Below are positions 1 to 7,145 of a DNA stretch of 64,000 bases, piece after piece (the stretch's first letter is position 1; the number at the start of each line of letters is the position of its first letter). Location: assembly GCA_900149785.2 (NCBI GenBank), contig FSSI02000025.1, positions 1 through 64,000 of the forward strand, given 5' to 3'. The position numbers were made by a program, and so were the translations under genes. Source of the stretch: Sodalinema lacuna_A (GTDB lineage Bacteria; Cyanobacteriota; Cyanobacteriia; Cyanobacteriales; Geitlerinemataceae). The notes beneath the pieces were generated by a model. That model searched no databases. It was not told the DNA's origin and worked only from the letters and a program-made list of their open reading frames with translations.

Positions 1-482
1 TCTCGGAAGGCGGCCAGTAATTCCGAATCAAAGGAACAGAGAAAACACCGATCACTCAACTGGTACGATTGGATCATCTCTAGGATGCGATCGAGGCGAT
101 CGCTCGTCCAATTCGATGCTGATGTCATGGCATCTACTTTAAGGTCGAGATAGGCAAATTGAGGAAATTTTGCCACTTCTGCTAAGGTTTGCTCTAAACT
201 CGGGATACCCGCCCCCTGAAAGGTGTCATTAAACCAAGTCCCCGCGTCGAGATGTTGCAGGTGTTTCCAGGGGGTCTGGCTGACGCGGCCTGGGGTTGCG
301 GTGGTGCGATCGAGGGTTTCATCATGAATGACGACGGGAACGCCATCGAGACTTAAGCGTAGGTCAAATTCTAGGGAATCGGCCCCGGCTTGTCGTGCGG
401 CTTCAAAGGCGATTAGGGTGTTTTCGGGGGCGATCGCACTGAAGCCACGATGGGCAATTTGTTCGAGTTGGGTGCTGATCAT
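1..482 (-). CDS. Glycerophosphodiester phosphodiesterase, 5' part only
   Basis: The reading frame runs leftward from an ATG at 482 off the window edge, so about 160 N-terminal residues are present and the C-terminus is missing. GDPD-family enzymes hydrolyse glycerophosphodiesters to glycerol-3-phosphate and an alcohol. The family hallmarks are visible: the HRG motif at residues 11-13, PENT at 19-22, the metal-binding E38-x-D40 pair and HD at 53-54, then a YLDLK segment near residue 115. No signal peptide is seen, so a cytoplasmic enzyme is likely. It is transcribed away from the tnpB element. The family is secure; the exact substrate is not. Confidence 0.88.
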   Translation of the reverse strand, partial: MISTQLEQIAHRGFSAIAPENTLIAFEAARQAGADSLEFDLRLSLDGVPVVIHDETLDRTTATPGRVSQTPWKHLQHLDAGTWFNDTFQGAGIPSLEQTLAEVAKFPQFAYLDLKVDAMTSASNWTSDRLDRILEMIQSYQLSDRCFLCSFDSELLAAFR

Positions 483-659
483 AAAAAGACTCGCCGTGTT
501 TAACTAAAATAGACACTTAACAATGTACATTATTTTCCTGGGAAAGCCATTTCTATATTGGGTTTGGGGATTAAATTCGTCCTATCAAGTCTGTCTATAA
601 TCACCATGTAAGACCGTTAACCCCTTAGACTATCCCAGGTTTTCTGAGTTTATCTACTC

Positions 660-712
660 CCGCGAGAAGACTCACGTTGTAATCTCTGATTCAACGCTGA
701 GATCAATCGCGG
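660..712. repeat. Imperfect palindrome upstream of tnpB, possible left-end hairpin
   Basis: Nested inverted arms are visible: CCGCGA at 660-665 with TCGCGG at 707-712, CTCA 671-674 with TGAG 698-701, and CGTTG 675-679 with CAACG 692-696. IS605-family elements carry subterminal hairpins recognised by TnpA, and this lies about 40 nt before the tnpB start, where such a structure could be. No clear TTAC-type target flank was seen beside it, so the left boundary is unproven. It could instead be a regulatory stem-loop. Confidence 0.45.
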
Positions 713-750
713 CAACAACCGTAGTACAATAAAAGTGACTAAATAGTGTC

Positions 751-1953
751 ATGCTGGTATTTGAGGCCAAGCTAGAAGGAACCAAAGAGCAGTACGAACG
801 GCTAGATGAGGCCATTCGGACGGCTCGGTTTGTTCGTAACAGTTGCCTGAGATACTGGATGGACAACAAGGGAGTTGGACGGTATGAACTAAGCGCCTAT
901 TGTGCGGTTCTTGCCAAAGAGTTTCCTTGGGCAAAACAGCTGAACTCAATGGCTCGTCAAGCCTCGGCAGAACGAGCCTGGTCAGCTATAGCTCGCTTCT
1001 ACGAGAACTGCAAGAAAAAGATTCCCGGCAAAAAAGGGTTCCCTAAATTCAAGAAGCACAAAACTCGCGATTCAGTCGAGTACAAAACCTCAGGTTGGAA
1101 GCTATCAGAGGATAGAAGGACGATTACCTTCACCGACGGATTCCAGGCGGGCAGCTTCAAAATGTGGGGGACTCGTGACTTGCATTTCTACCAGTTAAAG
1201 CAGATTAAGCGGGTGAGAGTGGTCCGTCGCGCTGATGGATACTACGTTCAGTTCTGTATTGACCAAGAAAGGTTGGAGAAACGAGAACCCACTGGAACAG
1301 TTATTGGCTTAGATGTCGGATTAAATCATTTCTACACTGACTCAGACGGTCAGACCGTGGAAAATCCCAGACACCTAAGAAGGTCTGAGAAAGCTCTCAA
1401 GCGTCTCCAACGTCGATTGGCTAAGACTCAGAAAGGGTCTAAGAATCGACAGAAAGCTAGAAATCGATTCGCGAGAAAGCACCTCAAGGTAAGTCGGCAA
1501 CGTAAAGACTTTGCTGTGAAGACGGCATTGTGCGTAGTCCAGTCTAACGACTTGGTCGCCTATGAAGACTTGAGGGTGCGAAATTTGGTAAAAAACCATA
1601 ATCTCGCTAAATCGATCTCCGATGCGGCCTGGTCAACGTTCCGTCAATGGGTGGAGTATTTCGGTAAGGTGTTCGGGGTGGCAACGGTTGCTGTGGCTCC
1701 CCAGTACACGAGCCAGAATTGCTCTAACTGTGGGGAGAAGGTCAAGAAATCTCTGTCAACGAGAACCCACCGCTGTCCCCATTGTGGATTTGTTGCTGAC
1801 AGAGACCATAACGCAGCTATTAACATCCTTGAATTAGGATTGTGTACCGTAGGGCATACGGGAATTAACGCCTCTGGAGATATCGACCTCTGCCTTGGTG
1901 GGGAAACTCCTCAAGGTAAGTCGAGTCGTGGAAAGAGGAAATCTCATCAGTAA
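751..1953 (+). CDS. tnpB: TnpB RNA-guided nuclease of IS605/IS1341 family
   Basis: A 400-residue protein, a normal length for TnpB. These are RNA-guided DNA endonucleases related to Cas12 that use an omega RNA transcribed across the right end of the element. The helix-turn-helix-like N-terminal region (about 1-110) is followed by a split RuvC nuclease. Catalytic positions look intact: D188 in GLDVG, E272 in YEDL and D352 in DRDHNAAINI. A four-cysteine zinc finger lies between them (C324, C327, C342, C345). No frameshift is seen. The start ATG at 751 begins the usual MLVFEAKLEGT segment. The gene contains no GCGATCGC octamer, fitting a mobile origin. Activity cannot be judged from sequence alone, but nothing essential is missing. 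Confidence 0.95.
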   Translation: MLVFEAKLEGTKEQYERLDEAIRTARFVRNSCLRYWMDNKGVGRYELSAYCAVLAKEFPWAKQLNSMARQASAERAWSAIARFYENCKKKIPGKKGFPKFKKHKTRDSVEYKTSGWKLSEDRRTITFTDGFQAGSFKMWGTRDLHFYQLKQIKRVRVVRRADGYYVQFCIDQERLEKREPTGTVIGLDVGLNHFYTDSDGQTVENPRHLRRSEKALKRLQRRLAKTQKGSKNRQKARNRFARKHLKVSRQRKDFAVKTALCVVQSNDLVAYEDLRVRNLVKNHNLAKSISDAAWSTFRQWVEYFGKVFGVATVAVAPQYTSQNCSNCGEKVKKSLSTRTHRCPHCGFVADRDHNAAINILELGLCTVGHTGINASGDIDLCLGGETPQGKSSRGKRKSHQ

Positions 1954-2003
1954 TGGTGGGAATCCCACGCTATATTCTTTGAATTAGCGTGGGAGGATGT
2001 CAA
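1930..2003 (+). ncRNA. Probable omega RNA 3' scaffold at the tnpB right end
   Basis: In TnpB systems the guide RNA scaffold overlaps the 3' end of tnpB and stops at the element's right end, with the guide taken from flanking DNA. Here a perfect stem (TCCCACGCT at 1963-1971, AGCGTGGGA at 1986-1994, 14-nt loop) sits just after the stop codon and ends near TCAA at 2000-2003. The guide would start at 2004 with GATCGCCATCAATGAA. The 5' limit of the RNA is not visible. Confidence 0.45.
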
Positions 2004-2034
2004 GATCGCCATCAATGAAATGGGCAAGACTCTT

Positions 2035-2691
2035 ATGAACAACACCACTCGGGTCAATCTGCATCGTATGGCCAAATCTCCACGGTTGTTGGCGGGGCTG
2101 ATGACCCTGTCTCTGACGCTACTTCCGGGTTTAGTTCCTGGGGCGATCGCCCTAGAGAGGCTTCCGGCGATCGCCCGCAACACGCCTGGGGGAGAGTCGG
2201 AGATCCAGATTAGCCGGGATGGCGAGAATACCTATAACTTGGCAGTGACCCTAGAGGCCTCAGCCGAAGAAATTTGGTCTGTGATTGCCGATTATGGCAG
2301 TTTCAGCCATTTTTTGCCCAACATCATCTCAAGTGAAATCCTAGAGGTTGAAGGGAACCGCCATGTTGTCGAACAAGTCAGTGAGCAACAAGTGTTATTC
2401 TTAAACATCAGATCTCGCATACGCACAGAAAACCTAGAAACGGAAAACCAGCGTATTGACTTTCGTCTTTTAGAAGGAGATCTCAATCAACTCGAAGGGT
2501 CTTGGATCATTGAAACCACCGAAGATGAACAGACTCTACGCCTAACCCAAACCGTGGCCGTCGCGCCCCCTCCAGGGACTCCTGATCGTGTCTTTCACAC
2601 GGTATTTCGCCAGTCTCTGACGGACAATTTAGAGGCGATTCGCGATGAAATCCAGCGGCGACAACTGGACTCAACCCCCAACCCCTCCTAA
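2035..2691 (+). CDS. Exported SRPBCC (polyketide cyclase/START-like) protein
   Basis: A 218-residue protein with a basic N-terminus, a hydrophobic segment (about residues 18-38) and a likely cleavage after AIA, so it is probably exported. The rest (about 65-205) has the SRPBCC pattern: a segment like EEIWSVIADYGSFSHFLPNI at its beginning and a long C-terminal helix. Members bind hydrophobic ligands in a deep cavity; the ligand here is unknown. Start choice is ambiguous: in-frame ATGs lie at 2020, 2035 and 2068 and none has a strong ribosome site. The tnpB right end lies at 2003, so the transposon may have displaced the original promoter. Confidence 0.72.
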   Translation: MNNTTRVNLHRMAKSPRLLAGLMTLSLTLLPGLVPGAIALERLPAIARNTPGGESEIQISRDGENTYNLAVTLEASAEEIWSVIADYGSFSHFLPNIISSEILEVEGNRHVVEQVSEQQVLFLNIRSRIRTENLETENQRIDFRLLEGDLNQLEGSWIIETTEDEQTLRLTQTVAVAPPPGTPDRVFHTVFRQSLTDNLEAIRDEIQRRQLDSTPNPS

Positions 2692-2790
2692 CTCTTGTCT
2701 CGCTAACCCATCTTGTCGGGTTCTACGTCGGGCCAAGCGTATCTACCGTAACCTTGAGCTGCTTACTGCTGTTTTTCTTCTGCCGCCACT

Positions 2791-4233
2791 ATGACCTCTT
2801 CTCCTGACTGGACAGTGGTTCGCAACACCTTTCGTCAAACTTGGGGCTATGCGGATTTCCGTTATCCCCAAGGTGAAGTGGTGCAAACCCTGCTGCAAGA
2901 CCATGACGCACTGGTGGTGTTACCCACCGGAGGCGGAAAATCCATTTGTTTTCAGTTACCGGCGTTATTGCAGCGGGGGGTGACTCTCGTCATCTCACCC
3001 TTAGTGGCACTGATGGAAAATCAGGTTCAGGCCTTGCGTCAGCGTCATTTGCCGGCGGCGGCCCTTCACAGTGAACTCCCGCGATCGCAGCAACGCACCA
3101 TCATCAACGCCCTACAAACGCAACAATTGCGCTTGCTGTACCTCTCTCCCGAAACCCTCCTGAGTCCCAAAATTTGGCAGATTCTGCGTCAGCCGACGCT
3201 TGAGATTAACGGCTTGATGCTCGATGAAGCGCATTGTTTAGTGCAATGGGGAGATACCTTCCGGCCCGCCTATCGTCGTTTGGGGGCGGTGCGTCCGGCC
3301 CTGTTGCAAACTCGTCCTCCAGGAACCTCGATTCCCATTGCGGCCTTTACCGCCACCGCCGATCCCACGGCTCAATATACGATTCGGGATGTGTTGCAGT
3401 TGCGATCGCCGAAACTGTTTCTCCAAAACCCCTATCGCCCTCATTTAGCCTTATCGGTTATTGCCACCTATACCCCTGGCCAACGCAAACAGCAACTGCT
3501 CAATTGTCTCAAAGACCATCCCAATCAATCGGGCCTGGTGTATGTGCGGACGCGCAAAGATAGCGAGGAACTGGCCCAACTCCTGCAAGATCGGGGGTTT
3601 GCGATCGCGGCCTATCACGCCGGTTTGAGTCCTGGACAACGGCGGGAGATTGAGCGTCAATGGTTAACCGCTCAGGTTCCGGTGGTGGTCTGTACTTCGG
3701 CGTTCGGGATGGGGATTGATAAACCCGATGTCCGTTGGGTGCTACATTTTCATGCACCTTTGTTATTGTCCGAATATGTGCAAGAAATTGGACGAGCGGG
3801 ACGGGATGGAAAAGCGGCCAAAGCCATCACCCTCGTCAGTGAACCCACGGGATGGCTCGATCCGACCGATAAGCAACGACGACAGTTTTTTGAGCAGCGA
3901 GAGCAGTCTTTACAAAACAAAGCCTTTCGTTTAACCCGTCAATTGCCCCGTTCCGGGAGTCTTGAGGGGGCTTTAGCGGTGTCGCCTGAGGCGGCCATCG
4001 CCCTGTCGTTGCTTCACAGTAGCGGCCAGTTAACCTGGCTCGATCCCTTTCATTACCAAATCCACACCAGTAAGCCTCGCCCCAATCCCACCAATCAGCA
4101 GGCCACTCAACAGATGCAACAGTATTTACGCGATCGCCGCTGTCGTTGGCAAGTCATCTTAGAAGCCTTTGGCTTTGGAGGGAGTGCGAAGGCCTGTGGT
4201 ATCTGCGATCGCTGTCTGAGTCGCAGAACCTAA
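2791..4233 (+). CDS. recQ: ATP-dependent DNA helicase RecQ
   Basis: A 480-residue 3'-5' DNA helicase acting in recombination and replication-fork repair. Walker A is LPTGGGKS at residues 44-51, DEAH at 145-148 within DEAHCLVQWGDTFRP, and the arginine-finger motif is QEIGRAGRDGK. The RecQ zinc-binding module is present at the C-terminus with C451, C469, C472 and C475. The protein ends there: the winged-helix and HRDC domains of the long E. coli-type RecQ are absent, as in many short cyanobacterial RecQ proteins. The next gene starts 38 nt downstream on the same strand. Confidence 0.93.
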   Translation: MTSSPDWTVVRNTFRQTWGYADFRYPQGEVVQTLLQDHDALVVLPTGGGKSICFQLPALLQRGVTLVISPLVALMENQVQALRQRHLPAAALHSELPRSQQRTIINALQTQQLRLLYLSPETLLSPKIWQILRQPTLEINGLMLDEAHCLVQWGDTFRPAYRRLGAVRPALLQTRPPGTSIPIAAFTATADPTAQYTIRDVLQLRSPKLFLQNPYRPHLALSVIATYTPGQRKQQLLNCLKDHPNQSGLVYVRTRKDSEELAQLLQDRGFAIAAYHAGLSPGQRREIERQWLTAQVPVVVCTSAFGMGIDKPDVRWVLHFHAPLLLSEYVQEIGRAGRDGKAAKAITLVSEPTGWLDPTDKQRRQFFEQREQSLQNKAFRLTRQLPRSGSLEGALAVSPEAAIALSLLHSSGQLTWLDPFHYQIHTSKPRPNPTNQQATQQMQQYLRDRRCRWQVILEAFGFGGSAKACGICDRCLSRRT

Positions 4234-4271
4234 CCAATGGGGTAGTCGTCGCTTCAGAGAGGTCTGATACC

Positions 4272-5705
4272 ATGAAACTAGAGGCTGAACGCCCCATCGA
4301 TGCCTCTGTTGACGTTAAGACTCTAAAAAACTCTATGAGCGATCGCCCTAAAAAAAGGCTGAATTTCCTGCAAATCATCAATATGAGTGTGGGATTTTTC
4401 GGCATTCAATTTGGCTGGGCGCTGCAAATGACGAATATGAGTGCCATATTCGAGCATCTCGGCGCACAAGCCGACGAAATCCCCATCCTGTGGTTAGCAG
4501 CGCCCCTGACCGGGTTGATTGTGCAACCCATGGTGGGACATATGAGTGACAACACCTGGGGACCCCTAGGCCGGCGACGGCCCTACTTCCTCTTTGGTGC
4601 TATCCTCAGTTCCACCGCGTTAATCTTTATGCCCCATTCCTCCAGTCTCTGGATGGCAGCTGGGGGGTTATGGATTTTAGACACCTCTAATAATGTCAGT
4701 ATGGAGCCGTTTCGTGCCTTTGTTGGGGATTTACTGCCACCGGAACGACGTACTCAAGGCTTTGCAATGCAAAGCTTTTTTATTGGGGCCGGTTCGGTCT
4801 TAGCGGCGGCATTTCCATGGTTGTTGAATCATCTATTCAACGTTACCAATACTGGCGGCGAACATTCAATTCCGCCAACGATTGAAATCTCCTTTTATGT
4901 CGGTGCAGCCGCCTTTTTAGGAACCGTTCTTTGGACTGTTTTAAGTACCGAAGAATATCCCCCTGAGGATTTAGAAGCCTTTGAACAGCAACAAGCTGAA
5001 CAAGGCGGTTTTGGGGGAGGCGTGGCTGAAATTTGGTCGGCGATTCGGGAGATGCCGGACACCATGCGCCAACTGGCTTGGGTTCAGTCGTTTTCTTGGT
5101 TGGGAATGTACTGTGTCTTTCTGTACTTTCCTCCAGCCGTGGCCCGCAATGTGTTTGGGGCAACCAGCCAAAGTTCTGAACTCTATTCTGAGGGGATTGA
5201 ATGGGCTGGAATTTGCATTGCGGCTTACAATGCTGTCTGTTTAGTATTTTCGTTTATTCTACCGAAGTTATCGCGGTTTACGAGTCGCCAAATCACCCAT
5301 TGTCTTTGTCTAATTTGTGGTGGCATTGGCTTGATTAGTTTGTGGTTTATTGAAAATCCCTATCTCATTTTACTGGCGATGGTGGGATTAGGAATTGCTT
5401 GGTCCAGTTTGCTGGCGATGCCCTACGCGATTCTGGTGGGGTCATTACCGGATGAACGGACGGGAGTTTATATGGGAATTTTCAACGCCTTTATTGTCTT
5501 ACCCGAGATTCTCGCGTCCTTGGGGTTTGGTTGGGTGATGCGATATTGGTTTAATGAAAATCGGATGTTAGCTCTCGTCAGTGGTGGCGTCGCGATGATT
5601 ATTGCGGCGTTACTGGTGCTGCGGGTTCAGGAGTCTGGAGTGAAACGCCAGACCCCGGAAGACGCTTTGGATTTACCGGCGGCGACGAGTGTCGCAGAAG
5701 GCTAA
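4272..5705 (+). CDS. MFS transporter, SLC45/GPH-like sugar carrier
   Basis: A 477-residue integral membrane protein with about 12 hydrophobic segments. The loop between helices 2 and 3 reads GHMSDNTWGPLGRRRP (about residues 89-104), the pattern of the SLC45/sucrose-carrier group in the major facilitator superfamily. Residues 1-30 form a polar cytoplasmic tail. The frame is open further upstream into recQ, but ATG 4272 is preceded by GAGAGG at 4256-4261 and gives the family-like start. The next gene encodes a sugar-type ABC ATPase 33 nt downstream, which supports sugar uptake or export, though the substrate is an inference. Confidence 0.85.
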   Translation: MKLEAERPIDASVDVKTLKNSMSDRPKKRLNFLQIINMSVGFFGIQFGWALQMTNMSAIFEHLGAQADEIPILWLAAPLTGLIVQPMVGHMSDNTWGPLGRRRPYFLFGAILSSTALIFMPHSSSLWMAAGGLWILDTSNNVSMEPFRAFVGDLLPPERRTQGFAMQSFFIGAGSVLAAAFPWLLNHLFNVTNTGGEHSIPPTIEISFYVGAAAFLGTVLWTVLSTEEYPPEDLEAFEQQQAEQGGFGGGVAEIWSAIREMPDTMRQLAWVQSFSWLGMYCVFLYFPPAVARNVFGATSQSSELYSEGIEWAGICIAAYNAVCLVFSFILPKLSRFTSRQITHCLCLICGGIGLISLWFIENPYLILLAMVGLGIAWSSLLAMPYAILVGSLPDERTGVYMGIFNAFIVLPEILASLGFGWVMRYWFNENRMLALVSGGVAMIIAALLVLRVQESGVKRQTPEDALDLPAATSVAEG

Positions 5706-5738
5706 AGCCGATTGACGTGACTTAAAAAGGTATTCACA

Positions 5739-6824
5739 ATGGCAACAGTTCAACTGAAGAATTTGAATAAAACCTATAACCCGAAGACGATTCCGGTTAA
5801 GGATATTAGTTTGACGGTGGAGGACAATGAGTTTCTGACGCTCCTGGGACCCTCGGGTTGTGGGAAGTCCACCACGCTACGCTTGATTGCGGGACTCGAA
5901 GAACCGACGCGGGGGAGGATTATCATTGGCGATCGCGATGTGACGGGCCTCAAGCCTGGCGATCGCAATATCTCGATGGTGTTCCAAAGTTACGCCCTCT
6001 ATCCTCACATGACCGTCTATGAAAATATGGCTTCAGCCTTGCGATTGCGCAAGATGAGCGATAGTGAGATTAAGCAGCGGGTGAGTGAGGCGTCGCGGTT
6101 TCTCGATTTGCGGGAAGATTTGATGAATCGCAAACCGGGACAGTTGTCTGGGGGACAACGTCAGCGGGTGGCCTTGGGACGGGCCTTAGTGCGTCAACCG
6201 GATGTCTTTCTCTTGGATGAACCTCTCAGTAACCTCGATGCGTTGCTGCGGGAGCGAGTTCGAGCGGAAATTAAGCAACTGTTTGAAAAACAGAATACCC
6301 CAGTCGTCTATGTGACTCATGACCAAGTCGAAGCCATGACCCTCTCGACGAAAGTGGCGGTCTTGTATGAGGGAAATGTTCAGCAGTTGGCCCCGCCGAG
6401 TGAGTTGTATTCTAAACCGGCGAACCAGTTTGTGGCCGGGTTTGTGGGAAGTCCACAGATGAATCTGCTAACGCTGCAATGTGAGGGAAAGATGGCTCGT
6501 TTGGGCCAGGGAAAACTCCCCCTTCCCTCGGGGTTAGCGAATCCTCCCCGTCAGGTGGTGTTAGGGGTTCGGCCCGAAGATCTACGCTTGGCCACCGAGG
6601 GGGATTCCCTTCGCTTCCCGGGCCAGGTGTTTTTGGTGGAAAATCTGGGAATGCAAAATCTCCTCAGTGTGCGTTTGTCTTCGCCGGAAAATCAGGCTGA
6701 TGAGACGGAGGTGCGATCGCTCCTTCCGGCCGATGTGGATTGGGGAGGGGATAGTATTGAACTAGCCGTGTCCCCTGAACGCTTACATTGGTTTGATGTC
6801 GAGTCCGGCGATCGCCTGACGTAA
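5739..6824 (+). CDS. ABC transporter ATPase, MalK/UgpC type
   Basis: A 361-residue nucleotide-binding subunit of a carbohydrate-import ABC transporter. Walker A is GPSGCGKST (37-45), the Q-loop follows VFQSYALYPH (81-90), the signature is LSGGQ (136-140), Walker B is VFLLDE (156-161) and the H-loop is H194. Residues from about 240 form the MalK-type TOBE/regulatory domain. Such ATPases are often shared by several sugar importers. No permease or binding-protein gene lies nearby; the partner here is a carrier of the MFS type, which does not use an ATPase, so it probably serves transporters encoded elsewhere. An AAGG ribosome site precedes the ATG. Confidence 0.92.
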   Translation: MATVQLKNLNKTYNPKTIPVKDISLTVEDNEFLTLLGPSGCGKSTTLRLIAGLEEPTRGRIIIGDRDVTGLKPGDRNISMVFQSYALYPHMTVYENMASALRLRKMSDSEIKQRVSEASRFLDLREDLMNRKPGQLSGGQRQRVALGRALVRQPDVFLLDEPLSNLDALLRERVRAEIKQLFEKQNTPVVYVTHDQVEAMTLSTKVAVLYEGNVQQLAPPSELYSKPANQFVAGFVGSPQMNLLTLQCEGKMARLGQGKLPLPSGLANPPRQVVLGVRPEDLRLATEGDSLRFPGQVFLVENLGMQNLLSVRLSSPENQADETEVRSLLPADVDWGGDSIELAVSPERLHWFDVESGDRLT

Positions 6825-7145
6825 GGGATTCAGACGATCTCCTGGCTCGGCTAAACTGCTGTATCGCCAGGGGATTGACCCAATTCTTGAAGCTAAACCC
6901 GAACCCAAACCAACATTAAGATTTTCCTAAATCCCTCAAGTTGCGTCACGGTTTCCGAGCTGTGGCGGCAAATTTGCGCTAGAACAGGATTAACTTGGAG
7001 AGGTTCAGTCTGTTCTAGATTGAACGGATGACTCCGACCCTAAACCTGAGTTGACCGAGAGACACAACTAACCGATGACACTGACTGATCACGGGGATGA
7101 GTTTAAGGATAGGCTTGGAAGGTTCGCGAACCTGTAATTAACGTG
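6825..7145. promoter_or_regulatory. Intergenic region with a 12-bp palindrome before the kinase gene
   Basis: This 321-nt stretch has no convincing gene. Its notable feature is the perfect palindrome GGTTCGCGAACC at 7121-7132, ending 13 nt before the ATG at 7146. A palindrome at that place could be an operator or could form a hairpin over the ribosome-binding region. No clear -10/-35 pair was identified. Confidence 0.4.

Larger units (their letters stand above)
660..2003 (+). mobile_element. Solo tnpB element of IS605/IS1341 type
   Basis: The element consists of one tnpB gene without a neighbouring tnpA transposase. The right end is marked by a perfect 9-bp hairpin (1963-1971 with 1986-1994) followed by TCAA at 2000-2003, the type of right-end cleavage tetranucleotide known from IS608-like elements. 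The left end is uncertain; the palindrome at 660-712 is the best candidate. Such elements need a TnpA supplied in trans to move. The right end lies only 31 nt before the probable start of the next gene. Confidence 0.65.
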
